In this document: positions 15,045 to 22,862 of the stretch, piece after piece
Numbering within the stretch: the stretch's first letter is position 1
Layout of the letters: each line of letters opens with the position of its first letter
Assembly (NCBI RefSeq): GCF_900107775.1
Contig: NZ_FNRF01000002.1
Span: 375,129-439,128, forward strand
Direction of reading: 5' to 3'
Origin: Xylanibacter ruminicola
Lineage (GTDB): Bacteria; Bacteroidota; Bacteroidia; Bacteroidales; Bacteroidaceae
Length of the DNA stretch: 64,000 nt
The notes under the pieces: model-generated
Database searches by the model: none
What the model was told of the DNA's origin: nothing
The model's input: only the letters and a program-made list of their open reading frames with translations
Made by a program: the position numbers and the translations under genes

Positions 15045-15524
15045 ATGAAACAAATTGTAATTGAAATTGAGGATGAGGCTTACGAGCCTTTTATGGGAAT
15101 GTTGCGTCTTTGTCCTGCCGTAAAAGTGGTGGGGACCAGCATGGTGGTTGAGACGCGCGATGTGATAGACAGATGCGTGGCGTTGGCTATCAAGAAACTG
15201 CGAGAGGATAGGGTGTTTAAGCATCCTGGCGACTATACCTATATTATGAGAGGTGCAAACGAGGGGGTGATAAAGGGCATGGGCTTTTTCTATTATCCAT
15301 CGGAGTTCCTGGCTTATTTAAGAGAGATTGGTATAGATAAGCTGCCTGGAAGAAATACGCTGTACGATGGTATTACCCGCACGTTTGGCAAATTCCCAGA
15401 GTGGACGTTTAGCGATCATCCTTCGGCTGATGAGGTGATGCGCCGTAAGAACGTGCTAAAACGTTTTTTGAGTGCTTATACCAAGATAAAATTGAACGTT
15501 TCGGACGCTTTTTCGGACTATTGA
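15045..15524 (+). CDS. Hypothetical protein of the element-like region (159 aa)
   Basis: No family recognised. Starts with a beta-rich stretch (KQIVIEIEDEAYEPFMGMLRL) seen in small plasmid-like proteins that bind DNA or proteins. The middle has the aromatic segment GFFYYPSEFLAYLREIG. The end (about 130-159) includes a basic part RRKNVLKRFLSAYTK and then SDAFSDY, which is encoded by a short repeat duplicated across the stop codon (15499-15552). Soluble, no signal peptide. Placed between the 287-aa unknown and the KilA-C protein. Confidence 0.55.
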   Translation: MKQIVIEIEDEAYEPFMGMLRLCPAVKVVGTSMVVETRDVIDRCVALAIKKLREDRVFKHPGDYTYIMRGANEGVIKGMGFFYYPSEFLAYLREIGIDKLPGRNTLYDGITRTFGKFPEWTFSDHPSADEVMRRKNVLKRFLSAYTKIKLNVSDAFSDY

Positions 15525-15552
15525 GGATTTTTCGGACGCTTTTTCGGACGCT
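15499..15552 (+). repeat. Tandem TTTTTCGGACGC repeat across a stop codon
   Basis: TTTCGGACGCTTTTTCGGAC occurs at 15499-15518 and again from 15531, with the stop codon of the 159-aa gene between them. The duplication encodes the SDAFSDY tail. Slippage or recombination could change the protein end. Confidence 0.7.
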
Positions 15553-15588
15553 ACGTTTTTAAGCGCTGGCTGCACCAGAAAGTATGCA

Positions 15589-15624
15589 TACCTTTGCACC
15601 GTCGGAAAGAAAAAACCGACGGTG
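15589..15624 (+). promoter_or_regulatory. Promoter with a 9-bp inverted repeat at the start site
   Basis: -7 TACCTTTG at 15589-15596 is followed at once by CACCGTCGG (15597-15605) and CCGACGGTG (15616-15624), a perfect 9-bp inverted repeat covering the expected transcription start. This placement fits an operator for a repressor; as RNA it would form a 5' hairpin. It precedes the KilA-C gene cluster. Confidence 0.65.
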
Positions 15625-15650
15625 TTCTTAAACTTACTGATACAAAGAAC

Positions 15651-15731
15651 CTTCAGGAAGGCCTGAAGAAAAACGGAGAAAAGAAAACAGAGAAAGAAAC
15701 CATTTAAAGGTCGCTTAAAAGGAGGCGACGT
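15651..15731 (+). promoter_or_regulatory. Leader hairpins before the KilA-C gene
   Basis: CTTCAGG/CCTGAAG (15651-15668) is a perfect hairpin with a 4-nt loop. GTCGC/GCGAC (about 15712-15731) holds AAAAGGAGG in its loop, the only strong Shine-Dalgarno-like sequence nearby, about 20 nt before the ATG at 15747. That spacing is too long for ordinary use, so its role is unclear. Confidence 0.45.
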
Positions 15732-15746
15732 AAAACAAAAACAAAT

Positions 15747-16094
15747 ATGAAAATAACAGTAACTTGCGAAGAGGATTTGCTGAATGCGGCGGAGCAGATT
15801 TTAGCCAGTAAGATGGCCTTCGAGAACAGAATAACCGCTGGATGTTGCACCATCTCGGAGATAGCAAAGCAGCACCACATGAAACCCGACGACATGAACT
15901 CGTTCTTATGTGATGTTCACATCCTCCAGAAGAAGGGGCGGCGCTATCTGCTGGCCCCCAAATATCGCAACGAGGGCTATGCTGTGGAGTATCGAAAACC
16001 CCACATAACGTATCACGGACAGCTGAAGTACAAGGTGAGACTGCTGTGGACAGAGAAGGGTAGGGAGATGATTAATGAGTTGATTAAACATTAA
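15747..16094 (+). CDS. KilA-C/ANT-domain antirepressor-like protein
   Basis: Protein of 115 aa matching the C-terminal domain of phage antirepressors (ANT, KilA-C). Typical features are ISEIAKQHHMKPDDMNSFLCDV (helix-turn-helix-like), KKGRRYLLAPKYRNEGYAVE, and the ending LLWTEKGREMINELIKH, which parallels the usual TKWTQKGR...L. No Bro-N or other N-terminal partner domain is present, so this is a stand-alone short form. Such proteins act in phage or element gene control. It leads a run of closely spaced genes (gaps 6, 64 and 44 bp) reaching the primase-like gene, behind an operator-like inverted repeat. Confidence 0.75.
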   Translation: MKITVTCEEDLLNAAEQILASKMAFENRITAGCCTISEIAKQHHMKPDDMNSFLCDVHILQKKGRRYLLAPKYRNEGYAVEYRKPHITYHGQLKYKVRLLWTEKGREMINELIKH

Positions 16095-16100
16095 AGATTG

Positions 16101-16412
16101 ATGATGAAAAAGTTTGAAAAAAGAACGATGCGACATATTGCTGAGGGTGATCGCATTTACAGGGAGATGAAACAGGCGATGCTATCGGTAAGACCTACGA
16201 TTGGTTGTGCGGTGGCGATGAACTATGCACTGAGCAAACTGATAGCCAATTACAAACTGGCCATGCAGAAACTGGATATCGACATAGATACGTTTATGCG
16301 TGAAATGGTGAGATTCTGGGAACAGCAGTTGGAGCGTGGTGATGACGACGACCAGTTGGACTTTGATGCTTTTGCCTATACCGTAGAACGCCTAACCGAG
16401 AGCCAGGGTTAA
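16101..16412 (+). CDS. Small helical protein of unknown function (103 aa)
   Basis: No family recognised. Mostly helical and charged: a basic N-terminus (KKFEKRTMRH), a central segment around IGCAVAMNYALSKLIANYKLA and an acidic patch ERGDDDDQLDFDAF. No signal peptide. The ATG at 16101 or the adjacent one at 16104 is the likely start; a TTG at 16098 in frame is less likely. It follows the KilA-C gene after 6 bp and is probably co-transcribed with it. Confidence 0.55.
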   Translation: MMKKFEKRTMRHIAEGDRIYREMKQAMLSVRPTIGCAVAMNYALSKLIANYKLAMQKLDIDIDTFMREMVRFWEQQLERGDDDDQLDFDAFAYTVERLTESQG

Positions 16413-16476
16413 TACCTGATTTGATGCTTTGATTTACACACACGAAACACACACATAATTTAGATACACGAATAGA

Positions 16477-16821
16477 ATGAGAAAGAAATTTATTAACATC
16501 TTAAACGTTATTGAAGTGATGAACCGCTTGGAGAAAGGCCTTACTGTAGAGGGTGCACTGTTTATCGATAGCGATACGCATCAGCTCTCGTTTAAGCCCT
16601 ACAAGAAGGCCAAGTATCAGCCAGGCTACTACAAGCGACCCAAACCTAAACTGATAAAAAAGCTGCCATGGGGCTGGCTTAAGCAGAGTACCCGTAACAA
16701 CATTCTGCGCGTAAGCGTGCCGCTGGATTTGGGAACAGCGCATACCATGAACATTTTTAAGCAGAGCGCAAGCGAGGCTAACAATGCACTGATAGACATG
16801 GAGCTGAAAGAGTTCTGCTAG
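16477..16821 (+). CDS. Small protein of the element-like cluster (114 aa)
   Basis: No family is recognised with confidence; position and size recall the small DNA-binding-like proteins that precede BT4734/DUF3987 genes in Bacteroidales islands. Notable is a Lys/Pro/Tyr-rich middle (YKKAKYQPGYYKRPKPK) that looks nucleic-acid-binding, followed by a predicted beta strand NILRVSVPLDLG. No signal peptide. Just after its stop come repeats of ATTGACC/ATTGAAC, and the primase-like gene begins 44 bp downstream. Confidence 0.55.
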   Translation: MRKKFINILNVIEVMNRLEKGLTVEGALFIDSDTHQLSFKPYKKAKYQPGYYKRPKPKLIKKLPWGWLKQSTRNNILRVSVPLDLGTAHTMNIFKQSASEANNALIDMELKEFC

Positions 16822-16822
16822 A

Positions 16823-16862
16823 CATTGACCATTGACCATTGAACATTGAATATTGAAAATTA
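16823..16862. repeat. Short ATTGAAC-type tandem repeat
   Basis: Five imperfect units (ATTGACC, ATTGACC, ATTGAAC, ATTGAAT, ATTGAAA) between two genes. It belongs to the same A/T-rich repeat class seen at seven other places in the window. Confidence 0.75.
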
Positions 16863-16865
16863 ATT

Positions 16866-19271
16866 ATGGGATTTTGTTACCAGAAGAACTTTAGTAATCC
16901 TACGTTGCCAGTTGACGAGGCCCAGTTTTGGGCACTCGTCAAGGCAAGCGAATGGAACGAGAAAATTGATAAGTATCGTGAAACTCACGATGCTGCGTTG
17001 AAGAGAAAACTGCCTGCCTTTATCTTCCAGGCTACGTTCGATGAAACCACATCTCCAAAAGGCAAAACAGGGGCCTGGCGCAAACAGAGTGCCACCCAGT
17101 TAACGGGATTGGTGGTGATGGACATCGACCATGTCGAAAAACCTCGTGAGGTATTCGACAATGTAATAATGAAAGAATGTAAAAATGATAAAAATGGCAT
17201 TCTTTTGGTTTATATTACGCCCTCGGGTAAGGGCTTGAAGATTGTGTTTAAGGCACGGTTGGACTGGGGTAACCTGATTGACAATCAGCATGCCATGGCT
17301 AAGGTGCTTGGGGTGGAGGTTGACGAGAGTTGCAAGGACGCTAGCAGAATGAGTTTTATTTGTAAAGAATCTGACATTTTGTATTTGGATAAAGAACTTT
17401 TTACGTATGAGAATAAGGAATTTGCTGAGCGATATACTGCTCTATATCGAGACGGTTGTAGTCAGGCTACGAGAGAAGATGAATTAGGCTGCCGCGACAG
17501 GGGACAGGCGACCGACCGCGACAGGGGACAGGGACCAGTCACATCCTGTGACAGGTACCAGTCCCCAGTCACGGAAAAGGCATTCAAGGGGGTTGCGTAT
17601 TCGGAGATTATTGATGAGTGGTGGCGGCAGAATGGAGGGGTGCCACAGGAGGGCGAGAGGAATGTGAAGCTGTATCAGTTGGCGGTGAGTTTGAGGGCGA
17701 TATGCGATAACAACCGACAGTTGCTGATGGAGATTATGCCACGATTGGGACTGAGCGAAGAGGAGGTTCGCAGTATTGTGGAAAGTGCCTGCAAGGAAAC
17801 ACCCAAAGGCCTATCCAAAGCGATGCGGAGTGTGCTGGAGGGGCATAAGAATCCGTCTGAACAATCTGAACACGATATCGACCAATGGCTGTGGGATTGG
17901 GGCGAGCAGATTGAGGGTCTGTTTGACGACTTTCCGATACTTCGCGATGTGTGCAAAGGGCTTAAACGCAACCAGTATGCCTCGGCCTTGTTTGTGAGTG
18001 GCGGGTTTATGATGACGCTGATGACGCGATGCCGATATCGTTTTTATCATCGACCAGAGGAGCTGCGACGTCTGAACTGCGAGGTGATGGTGATTGGTGA
18101 TCCTGCCAGCGGAAAGAGTTTTGCTACCCGCCTGTATAAGCTGCTGATAGCCCCAATTATTGCTGCCGATCGCATAGGTAAGGATGCCATCAACGCCTAT
18201 CGCGAGCAGATGAAGACCAAGGGTGCCAACAAGGAGAAACCCAAGAAACCTAAGGTGGTGGTACGCGTACATCCAGCCCGCACCAGTAATGCCCAGTTTA
18301 TTCAGGACATGGTGAACGCTGTGGAAGAGGTGGATGGCGAGCCCATGCAGTTGCACATGTTCACCTTTGATACCGAATTGGATAACACCCTGAGCATTCA
18401 AAAAGGTGGCTCGTGGATTGATAAGCAATCGTTGGAGTTGAAGGCTTTCCACAACGAGGAGGATGGACAGGCTTATTCGAACATGGACTCGGTGATCGAA
18501 AATTTTGTGGTGACTTGGAATTATATTTACACCGGAACGCCGTTGGCTTTGAGGGCAAAGATTAACGAGCGCAACTTTGGAAGCGGACTGGCCACACGAT
18601 TAACCTGTATACCCCTGCCACCCACTAACTTTGAGATGATGACCCGTGAAAGCGTGGTTGACAGTGAGAGCGACAACCGCCTAAAGGAGTGGGGTGAGAA
18701 GCTGGACCGTATGAAGGGTGTGCTGAGTGTGGAGAAGATTGTGGATGAGCTGTACGACTGGACGGCACGTCGCATGGCTGATGCCAAGGAGAACAACTCG
18801 AAGGCTGAGGAGATGCTGCTGAAACGTTGTGCCTACCATGGGCTGAACTTTGCCGCGCCGTTTATTGTGATGCGCCACTGGGATAAGATGCATCAGGATG
18901 GTGCCTACTACTGCGGAGAGTTTGAGACCGACGAGGTAGATTGGAAGTTGGCTGAGTTAATCGTCAACATACAGTATGCCTGTCAGCGGCACTACTTTCT
19001 GGCTATGGCTGAGAAATATTTTGACGACCAGATGCGCGATAATGCGGCAAATGTTCGTCATAACAGCAAGATTATAGAGTGCTTTAACCGTTTACCCGAT
19101 GAGTTCTCGGTAGAGGATATGATGCTGTGTTTCTCGATTGCCAAGGATAATATAGCCAGGGCACGTATCAGCCGTCTGGTGAAGGATCACTTTGTGGAGA
19201 AGGTGGGCGACTACGTAGAGAATGGTACCACTAAGGCGGTTTATCAGAAAACAGGTAAGGTGATGTGTTAG
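16866..19271 (+). CDS. BT4734-like/DUF3987 primase-ATPase of a mobile island
   Basis: Protein of 801 aa with the two-part layout common in Bacteroidales islands. A BT4734/BF3469-type VirE N-terminal, primase-like domain is at about residues 30-190 (GLVVMDIDHV with the acidic DxD, TPSGKGLKIVFKA, SRMSFICKE). A DUF3987 helicase-like ATPase domain is at about 345-790 with Walker A GDPASGKS near 410. Such proteins are thought to take part in replication of integrated elements. Two oddities: residues 98-111 are encoded by an A/T-rich AATGTAAAAATG-type repeat (17157-17197), and a linker at about 209-237 is encoded by CGACAGGGGACAGG repeats (17491-17576). The stop codon TAG runs straight into a copy of the 23-bp GC-rich arm repeat. 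Confidence 0.8.
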   Translation: MGFCYQKNFSNPTLPVDEAQFWALVKASEWNEKIDKYRETHDAALKRKLPAFIFQATFDETTSPKGKTGAWRKQSATQLTGLVVMDIDHVEKPREVFDNVIMKECKNDKNGILLVYITPSGKGLKIVFKARLDWGNLIDNQHAMAKVLGVEVDESCKDASRMSFICKESDILYLDKELFTYENKEFAERYTALYRDGCSQATREDELGCRDRGQATDRDRGQGPVTSCDRYQSPVTEKAFKGVAYSEIIDEWWRQNGGVPQEGERNVKLYQLAVSLRAICDNNRQLLMEIMPRLGLSEEEVRSIVESACKETPKGLSKAMRSVLEGHKNPSEQSEHDIDQWLWDWGEQIEGLFDDFPILRDVCKGLKRNQYASALFVSGGFMMTLMTRCRYRFYHRPEELRRLNCEVMVIGDPASGKSFATRLYKLLIAPIIAADRIGKDAINAYREQMKTKGANKEKPKKPKVVVRVHPARTSNAQFIQDMVNAVEEVDGEPMQLHMFTFDTELDNTLSIQKGGSWIDKQSLELKAFHNEEDGQAYSNMDSVIENFVVTWNYIYTGTPLALRAKINERNFGSGLATRLTCIPLPPTNFEMMTRESVVDSESDNRLKEWGEKLDRMKGVLSVEKIVDELYDWTARRMADAKENNSKAEEMLLKRCAYHGLNFAAPFIVMRHWDKMHQDGAYYCGEFETDEVDWKLAELIVNIQYACQRHYFLAMAEKYFDDQMRDNAANVRHNSKIIECFNRLPDEFSVEDMMLCFSIAKDNIARARISRLVKDHFVEKVGDYVENGTTKAVYQKTGKVMC
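17157..17197 (+). repeat. In-frame AATGTAAAAATG-type repeat
   Basis: Inside the primase-like gene, encoding DNVIMKECKNDKNG within the VirE-like domain. The same DNA words form intergenic repeats at 19303 and 22735. Confidence 0.65.
17491..17576 (+). repeat. In-frame GC-rich repeat forming a protein linker
   Basis: CGCGACAGGGGACAGG occurs twice and is followed by TCACATCCTGTGA and inverted GGGAC/GTCCC words. It encodes a polar linker rich in Asp, Arg, Gln and Pro between the two domains. The palindromic words suggest a small intergenic-type repeat that became part of the gene. Confidence 0.65.
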
Positions 19272-19293
19272 CACGCCGCACGCCGCAACTTTT
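19271..19293 (+). repeat. Third copy of the GC-rich arm repeat
   Basis: Matches positions 6-28 of the window over 23 bp. Its first G is the last base of the primase-like gene stop codon. Only one arm is here, with no inverted partner nearby. Confidence 0.85.
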
Positions 19294-19334
19294 GGAAAAT
19301 GTAAAAATGTAATAATGAGAAAATGTAAAAATGG
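19294..19334. repeat. AATGTAAAAATG-type repeat supplying a start codon
   Basis: Units of AAAATGTAAAAATG follow the arm repeat directly. The last ATG of the array is the start codon of the M15 peptidase gene. Confidence 0.7.
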
Positions 19335-19780
19335 AAATAGTACAGTTGAATAATGATGCAAAGTTGTCCCCGAATTTTAAATTGGGGGAGTTCACCAGGA
19401 GCAAGTATCCTGAGGTGTATAACATCCCTAGTCACGAGGCGATTGCTAACCTCACCAACCTCTGCCAATGGCTGGAGGTTTTGAGGGAAAGATCCTCACA
19501 ACCTATTATCATCAACTCGGGGTATCGATCACCACAGTTGAACAGGAAGGTTGGTGGGGCGGCGAACTCGAATCATTTAACGGGGTGTGCAGCGGATATC
19601 CGCACCAATGGCATGGAGCAGGCCATCTGCTATGCGGCGATACTGATTAATTATGCCATGGAGTCGCAGCAGGAGTTTGATGAACTGCTGATAGAGAAAA
19701 ACCGCTATGGTGCCATCTGGCTGCACTTTGCAGTGCGCCCCAAGGATAATCGGCATAGGGTCGCGTTTTTACAAACGTAG
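19331..19780 (+). CDS. Peptidase M15-type (M15_3) protein
   Basis: Protein of 149 aa of the D-Ala-D-Ala carboxypeptidase/endolysin-like M15_3 family. Visible: FKLGEFTRSK, PIIINSGYRSPQLNRKVGGAANSNHLTGCAADI (zinc ligands His and Asp in SNHLTGCAADI near 82-92) and WLHFAVRP with the third ligand His near 132. There is no signal peptide, as expected for a phage-type lysis enzyme rather than an exported housekeeping one. It is the last gene of the element-like cluster. The start codon lies within an A/T-rich repeat. Confidence 0.8.
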   Translation: MEIVQLNNDAKLSPNFKLGEFTRSKYPEVYNIPSHEAIANLTNLCQWLEVLRERSSQPIIINSGYRSPQLNRKVGGAANSNHLTGCAADIRTNGMEQAICYAAILINYAMESQQEFDELLIEKNRYGAIWLHFAVRPKDNRHRVAFLQT

Positions 19781-19792
19781 ATAAGTAACGTT

Positions 19793-19820
19793 ATCAGCAC
19801 CATTCTTTTAGGGTGCTGAT
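19793..19820. terminator. Hairpin between convergent genes
   Basis: ATCAGCACC pairs with GGTGCTGAT. The hairpin overlaps the 3' end of the minus-strand STAS-kinase gene and includes its stop codon. No long T-run follows on either side, so termination strength is uncertain. Confidence 0.55.
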
Positions 19821-20984
19821 GACGTTGAGGATGTGGTCGCGATGGGGAGTGACACGCTCGTTGAAGGCTTGCTGACACTGCTGGATGACAGCCTCGGGGA
19901 AGGAGTCGCTGAGGGCAAGCCAACTGTAGTTACGGATGCTTGCCACAGCGGCTATCTGCTGTTTGCGTAGGGCAATAACATCGGCTGGCAGATCCTCGAA
20001 ATAATAGTCGATAGCAAGATCAAAAAAATGCTTGCCTAACTCGCGGGGCATGCCGATGATAGCCTCGTAATCACCAATTAACTGAACCATCGACGAATAG
20101 GCGTGTGCCAGGTCGAGTACGGGGTGCCCATAGCCCACTTCGCCCATGTCGATGAGCATGAGTTCGTCGCCCTGCACCATGGCATTCTTGGCCTGCAGGT
20201 CGAGATGCAGCAAGCGATTGCCAGCGGGCACGGCATCGAGAATCTGGAGTAATAGGTCGATATTTTCTTGTGAAAAATACCGACGGATATGCAGTACTTG
20301 TTTGCGTTCGTGCTCGAGGGCATTGGGCACACAGCTATCGGCTGGCACCTGGATGGCATGCAGTTGGTGGAACAGATTGGCATACTTACGGGCATACTCG
20401 GCGATACGCTCGGGTTGGTGCATGATGAGCGAACTGAGGGTATCGGCATGCAGTAGCTCGTAAACCAGACCGTACTGCGTGCCTACCTTGACGATATCGA
20501 ACGAGATGGCGGTAGGCATACCCATCACAAAGGCCTCTTTCGACATGGTTATCTCGTTGCGCACCTCGTCGATGGTGGTACCATCTCGGAACACTTTTAT
20601 AATGGTATCGTCGTTGTAGCGATAAACGGTGCCTACGCCGCCCACACCGAGGATCTCGCAACCCTCGATGCTCATCTGGCGCAGAGCGCGTTCTACGCAC
20701 ATTATCTTTACAAAACCGGTCATGCTAAGTACGTCGAAAACATCGGCATTAACCTCAACAAGTTTGAAATCCTTATATTGTTTGGCCAGCGAAAGCAGGA
20801 TGCGCAAACCCGAACTCGACACGTATTCGAGCTCTGCAGCATTAATGGTAACACTCTGGATGGGGCCTTGGGCCGACAAAAACTGATTGATTTCGGCTTG
20901 TGTCTGCATGGCACATGAGGTGTCGAGTCGTCCGCAAAGGGTAATGATGGCGTGACCTTCGTTATTGGTAAATTGTAGCGTCAT
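19794..20984 (-). CDS. STAS domain fused to an APH-type kinase
   Basis: Protein of 396 aa. Residues 1-95 are a STAS (anti-sigma-factor antagonist) domain, with the phospho-acceptor region EYVSSSGLRILL. Residues 110-396 are an aminoglycoside-phosphotransferase-like kinase: glycine loop GVGGVGTVYRY, catalytic HLDLQAKNAM near 260 and metal-binding LIDMGEVGYGH. This matches the TIGR02172-type family of unknown substrate. Carrying the STAS target and a kinase on one chain suggests a self-contained partner-switching module; I infer this only from domains. The ATG at 20984 fits the promoter; a longer frame starts before the promoter and is rejected. Confidence 0.8.
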   Translation of the reverse strand: MTLQFTNNEGHAIITLCGRLDTSCAMQTQAEINQFLSAQGPIQSVTINAAELEYVSSSGLRILLSLAKQYKDFKLVEVNADVFDVLSMTGFVKIMCVERALRQMSIEGCEILGVGGVGTVYRYNDDTIIKVFRDGTTIDEVRNEITMSKEAFVMGMPTAISFDIVKVGTQYGLVYELLHADTLSSLIMHQPERIAEYARKYANLFHQLHAIQVPADSCVPNALEHERKQVLHIRRYFSQENIDLLLQILDAVPAGNRLLHLDLQAKNAMVQGDELMLIDMGEVGYGHPVLDLAHAYSSMVQLIGDYEAIIGMPRELGKHFFDLAIDYYFEDLPADVIALRKQQIAAVASIRNYSWLALSDSFPEAVIQQCQQAFNERVTPHRDHILNVISTLKEWC

Positions 20985-21012
20985 ATTGCTTATGTTTTTA
21001 GTTATCACTTTG

Positions 21013-21044
21013 CAAAGATAGAAAAAAAAGTATAAACATCCAAG
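21013..21044 (-). promoter_or_regulatory. Promoter of the STAS-kinase gene
   Basis: Minus strand -33 CTTG (plus 21041-21044), 20-bp spacer, -7 TATCTTTG (plus 21013-21020). Confidence 0.7.
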
Positions 21045-21063
21045 CATTTTCGAAAAAAGTGAG

Positions 21064-21071
21064 TACCTTTG
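21064..21071 (+). promoter_or_regulatory. -7 box TACCTTTG of the FAD dehydrogenase gene
   Basis: Consensus -7 box 19 bp before the ATG, divergent from the STAS-kinase promoter. The -33 region is T-rich without a clear TTTG. Confidence 0.6.
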
Positions 21072-21090
21072 CACCCAAATACATGATATA

Positions 21091-22749
21091 ATGATTAACG
21101 AATACCAGATAAGAGTAACGCCGGAGGTGGCAGCACAGGAGGACAGACTGAAGAACTACCTGGGCGATGAGTATGGACTGAACCCGAGCGATATCAAGGG
21201 TGTACGCATACTGAAACGCAGCATTGATGCGCGCCAGCGACAGATATACGTGAACCTAAAGGTGCGCACGTATGTGAACGAACTGCCTACCGACGATGAA
21301 TACCAGCACACAGAATACCCGAACGTTGAAGGACGGCCACAGGTAATAGTGGTGGGAGCAGGTCCTGGCGGACTGTTTGCTGCCCTGCGTCTGATAGAGT
21401 TGGGACTGCGCCCGATTGTATTGGAGCGCGGTAAGAACGTACACGACCGTAAGAAGGATTTGGCCAACATCAGCCGCACGCAGCAGGTTGACGGTGAGAG
21501 TAACTACTGCTTTGGCGAGGGTGGTGCTGGTGCCTATAGCGACGGTAAACTGTACACACGCAGCAAAAAGCGTGGTAATATCGAGAAAATTCTGAATGTG
21601 TTCTGTCAGCATGGTGCCTCGACGGCTATCCTGGCCGATGCACATCCGCATATTGGTACCGACCGATTGCCAAAGGTGATCGAGGCCATGCGTAACACCA
21701 TCATTAACTGCGGTGGCGAAGTGCACTTTCAAACGCGTATGACGCGTTTGATCATTGAACATGGACCGTTCTTGCCTTGCAAGCCAGCAAAGCTGGAGCG
21801 GACCATTGACCATTTGGATAGAGTGGTAGGTGTGGAAGCTGTATCTGCGAACGGACAATTAGAATTCCGTGGACCGGTGATTCTGGCTACAGGTCATTCG
21901 GCACGCGATGTTTACCGCTATCTGGCTGAAGCTAAGATTGAGATTGAGGCCAAGGGTATTGCGGTGGGCGTGCGACTGGAGCACCCCAGCAAGTTGATTG
22001 ACCAGATACAGTACCATAATAAACAAGGTAGGGGCCGATGGTTGCCTGCTGCCGAGTACTCGATGGTGACACAGGTTGATGGACGAGGGGTTTACTCGTT
22101 CTGCATGTGTCCCGGTGGATTCGTGATTCCTGCGGCTACGGATAAGGAGCAGATTGTGGTGAACGGCATGAGTCCGGCTAACCGCGGTACGGCGTGGAGC
22201 AACTCGGGTATGGTGGTTGAGGTGCGTCCGGAAGATCTGGAAAATGTAAAAATGGAAGAATTTAACAATGTAAAAATTGAAAATAAGGCATTACAGGTGA
22301 TGGCGTTTCAGGAGCAGCTTGAAAAGATGTGCTGGCAGCAGGGCAATATGAAGCAGACGGCTCCGGCACAGCGTATGGCCGACTTTGTGAACGGCAAACT
22401 GAGTTACGATCTGCCCAAATCGTCGTATGCACCTGGATTGATATCCAGTCCGTTGCACTTCTGGCTGCCTAAGATGATTTCGCATCGACTGCAGCAGGGC
22501 TTTAAGGCCTTTGGAAAGAGCGCCCACGGATTCCTGACCAACGAGGCGGTGATGATTGCGGTTGAGACGCGTACGTCGAGTCCCGTGCGAATTGTTCGCG
22601 ATAAGGAAACGCTGCAACATGTTCAGGTTCAGGGACTTTTCCCGTGCGGCGAAGGTGCCGGTTATGCAGGCGGCATTGTGAGTGCTGGTGTGGATGGCGA
22701 GCGATGCGCCGAAGCGGCAGCTCAATACATTGAACAATGTAAAAATTGA
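21091..22749 (+). CDS. FAD-dependent dehydrogenase (COG2509 type)
   Basis: Protein of 552 aa. An N-terminal region (about 1-80) precedes the dinucleotide-binding motif VVGAGPGGLFAALRL near 86. Further family features are FGEGGAGAYSDGKL, FCMCPGGFVIPA and the ending LFPCGEGAGYAGGIVSAGVDG. Family members are conserved flavoproteins of unknown substrate, with no membrane segment. Residues about 382-399 (ENVKMEEFNNVKIENK) are encoded by the A/T-rich AATGTAAAAATG repeat, and the last residues IEQCKN are encoded by a second array that continues past the stop. Both are probably local additions to the family sequence. Confidence 0.85.
   Translation: MINEYQIRVTPEVAAQEDRLKNYLGDEYGLNPSDIKGVRILKRSIDARQRQIYVNLKVRTYVNELPTDDEYQHTEYPNVEGRPQVIVVGAGPGGLFAALRLIELGLRPIVLERGKNVHDRKKDLANISRTQQVDGESNYCFGEGGAGAYSDGKLYTRSKKRGNIEKILNVFCQHGASTAILADAHPHIGTDRLPKVIEAMRNTIINCGGEVHFQTRMTRLIIEHGPFLPCKPAKLERTIDHLDRVVGVEAVSANGQLEFRGPVILATGHSARDVYRYLAEAKIEIEAKGIAVGVRLEHPSKLIDQIQYHNKQGRGRWLPAAEYSMVTQVDGRGVYSFCMCPGGFVIPAATDKEQIVVNGMSPANRGTAWSNSGMVVEVRPEDLENVKMEEFNNVKIENKALQVMAFQEQLEKMCWQQGNMKQTAPAQRMADFVNGKLSYDLPKSSYAPGLISSPLHFWLPKMISHRLQQGFKAFGKSAHGFLTNEAVMIAVETRTSSPVRIVRDKETLQHVQVQGLFPCGEGAGYAGGIVSAGVDGERCAEAAAQYIEQCKN
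22235..22285 (+). repeat. In-frame AATGTAAAAATG-type repeat in the dehydrogenase
   Basis: Two units (AAAATGTAAAAATGG and CAATGTAAAAATTGA) encode the NVKM and NVKI motifs inside the protein. Confidence 0.75.
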
Positions 22750-22777
22750 AAAATGTAAAAATGCAAAAATTAATAAG
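22735..22777. repeat. AATGTAAAAATG-type repeat over the gene end
   Basis: The array begins within the last codons of the dehydrogenase gene, provides its TGA and continues for about 28 bp into the intergenic region. Confidence 0.75.
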
Positions 22778-22782
22778 AAAAA

Positions 22783-22809
22783 GGTTTGGAAGTTCCAAAT
22801 CTTTTTTTT
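22783..22809 (+). terminator. Intrinsic terminator of the dehydrogenase gene
   Basis: GGTTTGG pairs with CCAAATC (one G-U) around AAGTT, then eight T. Confidence 0.8.
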
Positions 22810-22816
22810 ATATTTG
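22785..22816 (+). promoter_or_regulatory. Promoter of the cytidylate kinase-like gene, inside the terminator
   Basis: -33 TTTG 22785-22788 is part of the terminator stem; 20-bp spacer; -7 TATATTTG 22809-22816 uses the last T of the T-run. Confidence 0.75.
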
Positions 22817-22862
22817 CACCATAAAATACGAATGAATCTATTAACTAAAAATTTGGAACGAT

